Part shown: in pieces, positions 63,401-64,000 of the stretch | Layout: each line of letters starts with the position of its first letter | Numbering within the stretch: the first letter of the stretch is position 1 | From: Bog-473 sp963743785 | Lineage (GTDB): Bacteria > Actinomycetota > Acidimicrobiia > Acidimicrobiales > RAAP-2 | Reading direction: 5' to 3' | NCBI GenBank assembly: GCA_963743785.1 | Contig: CAVURD010000006.1 | Location: 35,944 to 99,943 of the forward strand | Length of the DNA: 64,000 nucleotides | The notes under the pieces: generated by a model | The model's input: the letters and a program-made list of their open reading frames with translations, nothing else | The model's database searches: none | What the model was told of the DNA's origin: nothing | Made by a program: the position numbers and the translations under genes

Positions 63401-64000
63401 GTGGCCGAAGCGCTAGGGACAAGGACGCGGGAGACCCAGGTTGTCCGATCGGCCCGGACCCGGACGGCGCTGCTCTCGGCGGCCCGGCAGCTCTTCGCCG
63501 AGAGGGGCTTTGCCGAGACCGGCCGGGACGAGATCGCTGAGCGGGCCGGCGTCACCCGCGGGGCGCTGTATCACCACTTCACCTCCAAGACAGCGGTGGC
63601 GGCGGCGGTGGTCGATCAGCTCGAGGAGGAACTGGTGGCGCGGGTGGTGGCCGCCGCCCGCGAGGGCTCGGGCGTGCGCGACCAGCTCCATCGGGGCTGT
63701 CTGGCGTACATGGAGGCCTGCGCCGATCCGGCCGTGGCCCGGATCTTGGCCGACGCCCCCGCCGTCCTGGGCGTGGCGGCATGCCGTGCCCTGGACGCGG
63801 CGTCGTGTGTGCCCCTCCTCGAGGGAGTGTTTCGGTTGGCCGGGGCCGAGGGCATCGACGTGCCGGGAGATCCGCCGATCACCGCCAGCCTGATGCTGGG
63901 CCTGCTCAATGAAGCGGCCCGCCTGATCGCGGCGTCACCCGAGGACGGCGCGCTCCAGCGTCGGGTGAGCTCCAGCGTGGAGGCCTTCCTCGACAAGCTC
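63401..64000 (+). CDS. TetR-family regulator, running off the window end
   Basis: 200 codons visible. The HTH is clear (ALLSAARQLFAERGFAETGR, then DEIAERAGVTRGALYHHF) followed by a helical ligand domain; the C-terminus is probably close, since LDKL fits the end of the family. GTG 63401 has AGGAGGAAG about seven bases upstream. Divergent from the amine oxidase and probably its repressor. Confidence 0.88.
   Translation, partial: MAEALGTRTRETQVVRSARTRTALLSAARQLFAERGFAETGRDEIAERAGVTRGALYHHFTSKTAVAAAVVDQLEEELVARVVAAAREGSGVRDQLHRGCLAYMEACADPAVARILADAPAVLGVAACRALDAASCVPLLEGVFRLAGAEGIDVPGDPPITASLMLGLLNEAARLIAASPEDGALQRRVSSSVEAFLDKL

Overview
The window reads as a high-GC chromosomal segment from an actinobacterium, probably a soil or freshwater lineage near Acidimicrobiia. 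That placement is inferred from gene families and codon bias (DUF1206, DUF6131, EttA, SpoIIE/STAS modules, NarL-type sensor kinases, GTG starts, GTGA/ATGA overlaps) and not from a marker gene. No rRNA, tRNA or CRISPR array was seen.

Region 1 (about 1-2.7 kb) holds a zinc alcohol dehydrogenase and a secreted PHB-depolymerase-like esterase. Region 2 (about 2.7-17.4 kb) is looser and visibly less GC-rich, with many small genes, broken genes and gaps. It carries a stress and regulation set: a STAS protein, a degenerate SpoIIE-type protein, a CIRCE-controlled Hsp20, a SEC-C protein, topoisomerase IB, CsbD with DUF1206, small membrane proteins, an AI-2E-type permease and a GAF-SpoIIE-HATPase phosphatase. 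It also contains two copies of a hairpin-bearing repeated element (about 4.54-4.71 and 8.57-8.71 kb) and fragments of a small-protein family. A 5'-truncated IS30-type transposase lies at its right edge (16.14-16.80 kb). This looks like an accessory region.

Region 3 (17.4-31 kb) is dense: a serine hydrolase, EttA, an orphan substrate-binding protein translationally linked to a PhyH dioxygenase and followed by a GH13 glucosidase, then a fatty-acid desaturase/ferredoxin-reductase operon divergent from a TetR regulator. An identical 11-base motif precedes both divergent starts. A TTC38-like protein, a methyltransferase, an Lrp/AsnC regulator and a repeat lipoprotein follow.

Region 4 (31-50 kb) contains a PLP decarboxylase with an MDMPI-type protein, MgtC and an EEP hydrolase on the minus strand; a tightly overlapped plus-strand run (aminotransferase, PhzF, NUDIX, zinc ribbon, histidine phosphatase, DUF2889); secreted beta-helix and beta-propeller proteins; cydDC; a thiolase-like protein divergent from a dienelactone hydrolase; and a COG4315-type secreted protein.

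Region 5 (50.4-64 kb) contains an FAD desaturase-like oxidoreductase and then a signalling and export cluster. A cNMP-binding protein diverges from a response regulator fused to a class III nucleotide cyclase. This is followed by a MacB/LolD-type ATPase, a NarL-family histidine kinase, a large FtsX-type permease, a stand-alone receiver, a NarL response regulator and a truncated second permease. A flavin amine oxidase divergent from a TetR regulator, with a clear operator between them, ends the window.

Several otherwise good genes are broken by single-base shifts (8.7, 30.8 and 46.5 kb). Either the draft has indel errors or these are recent pseudogenes; reads would decide.
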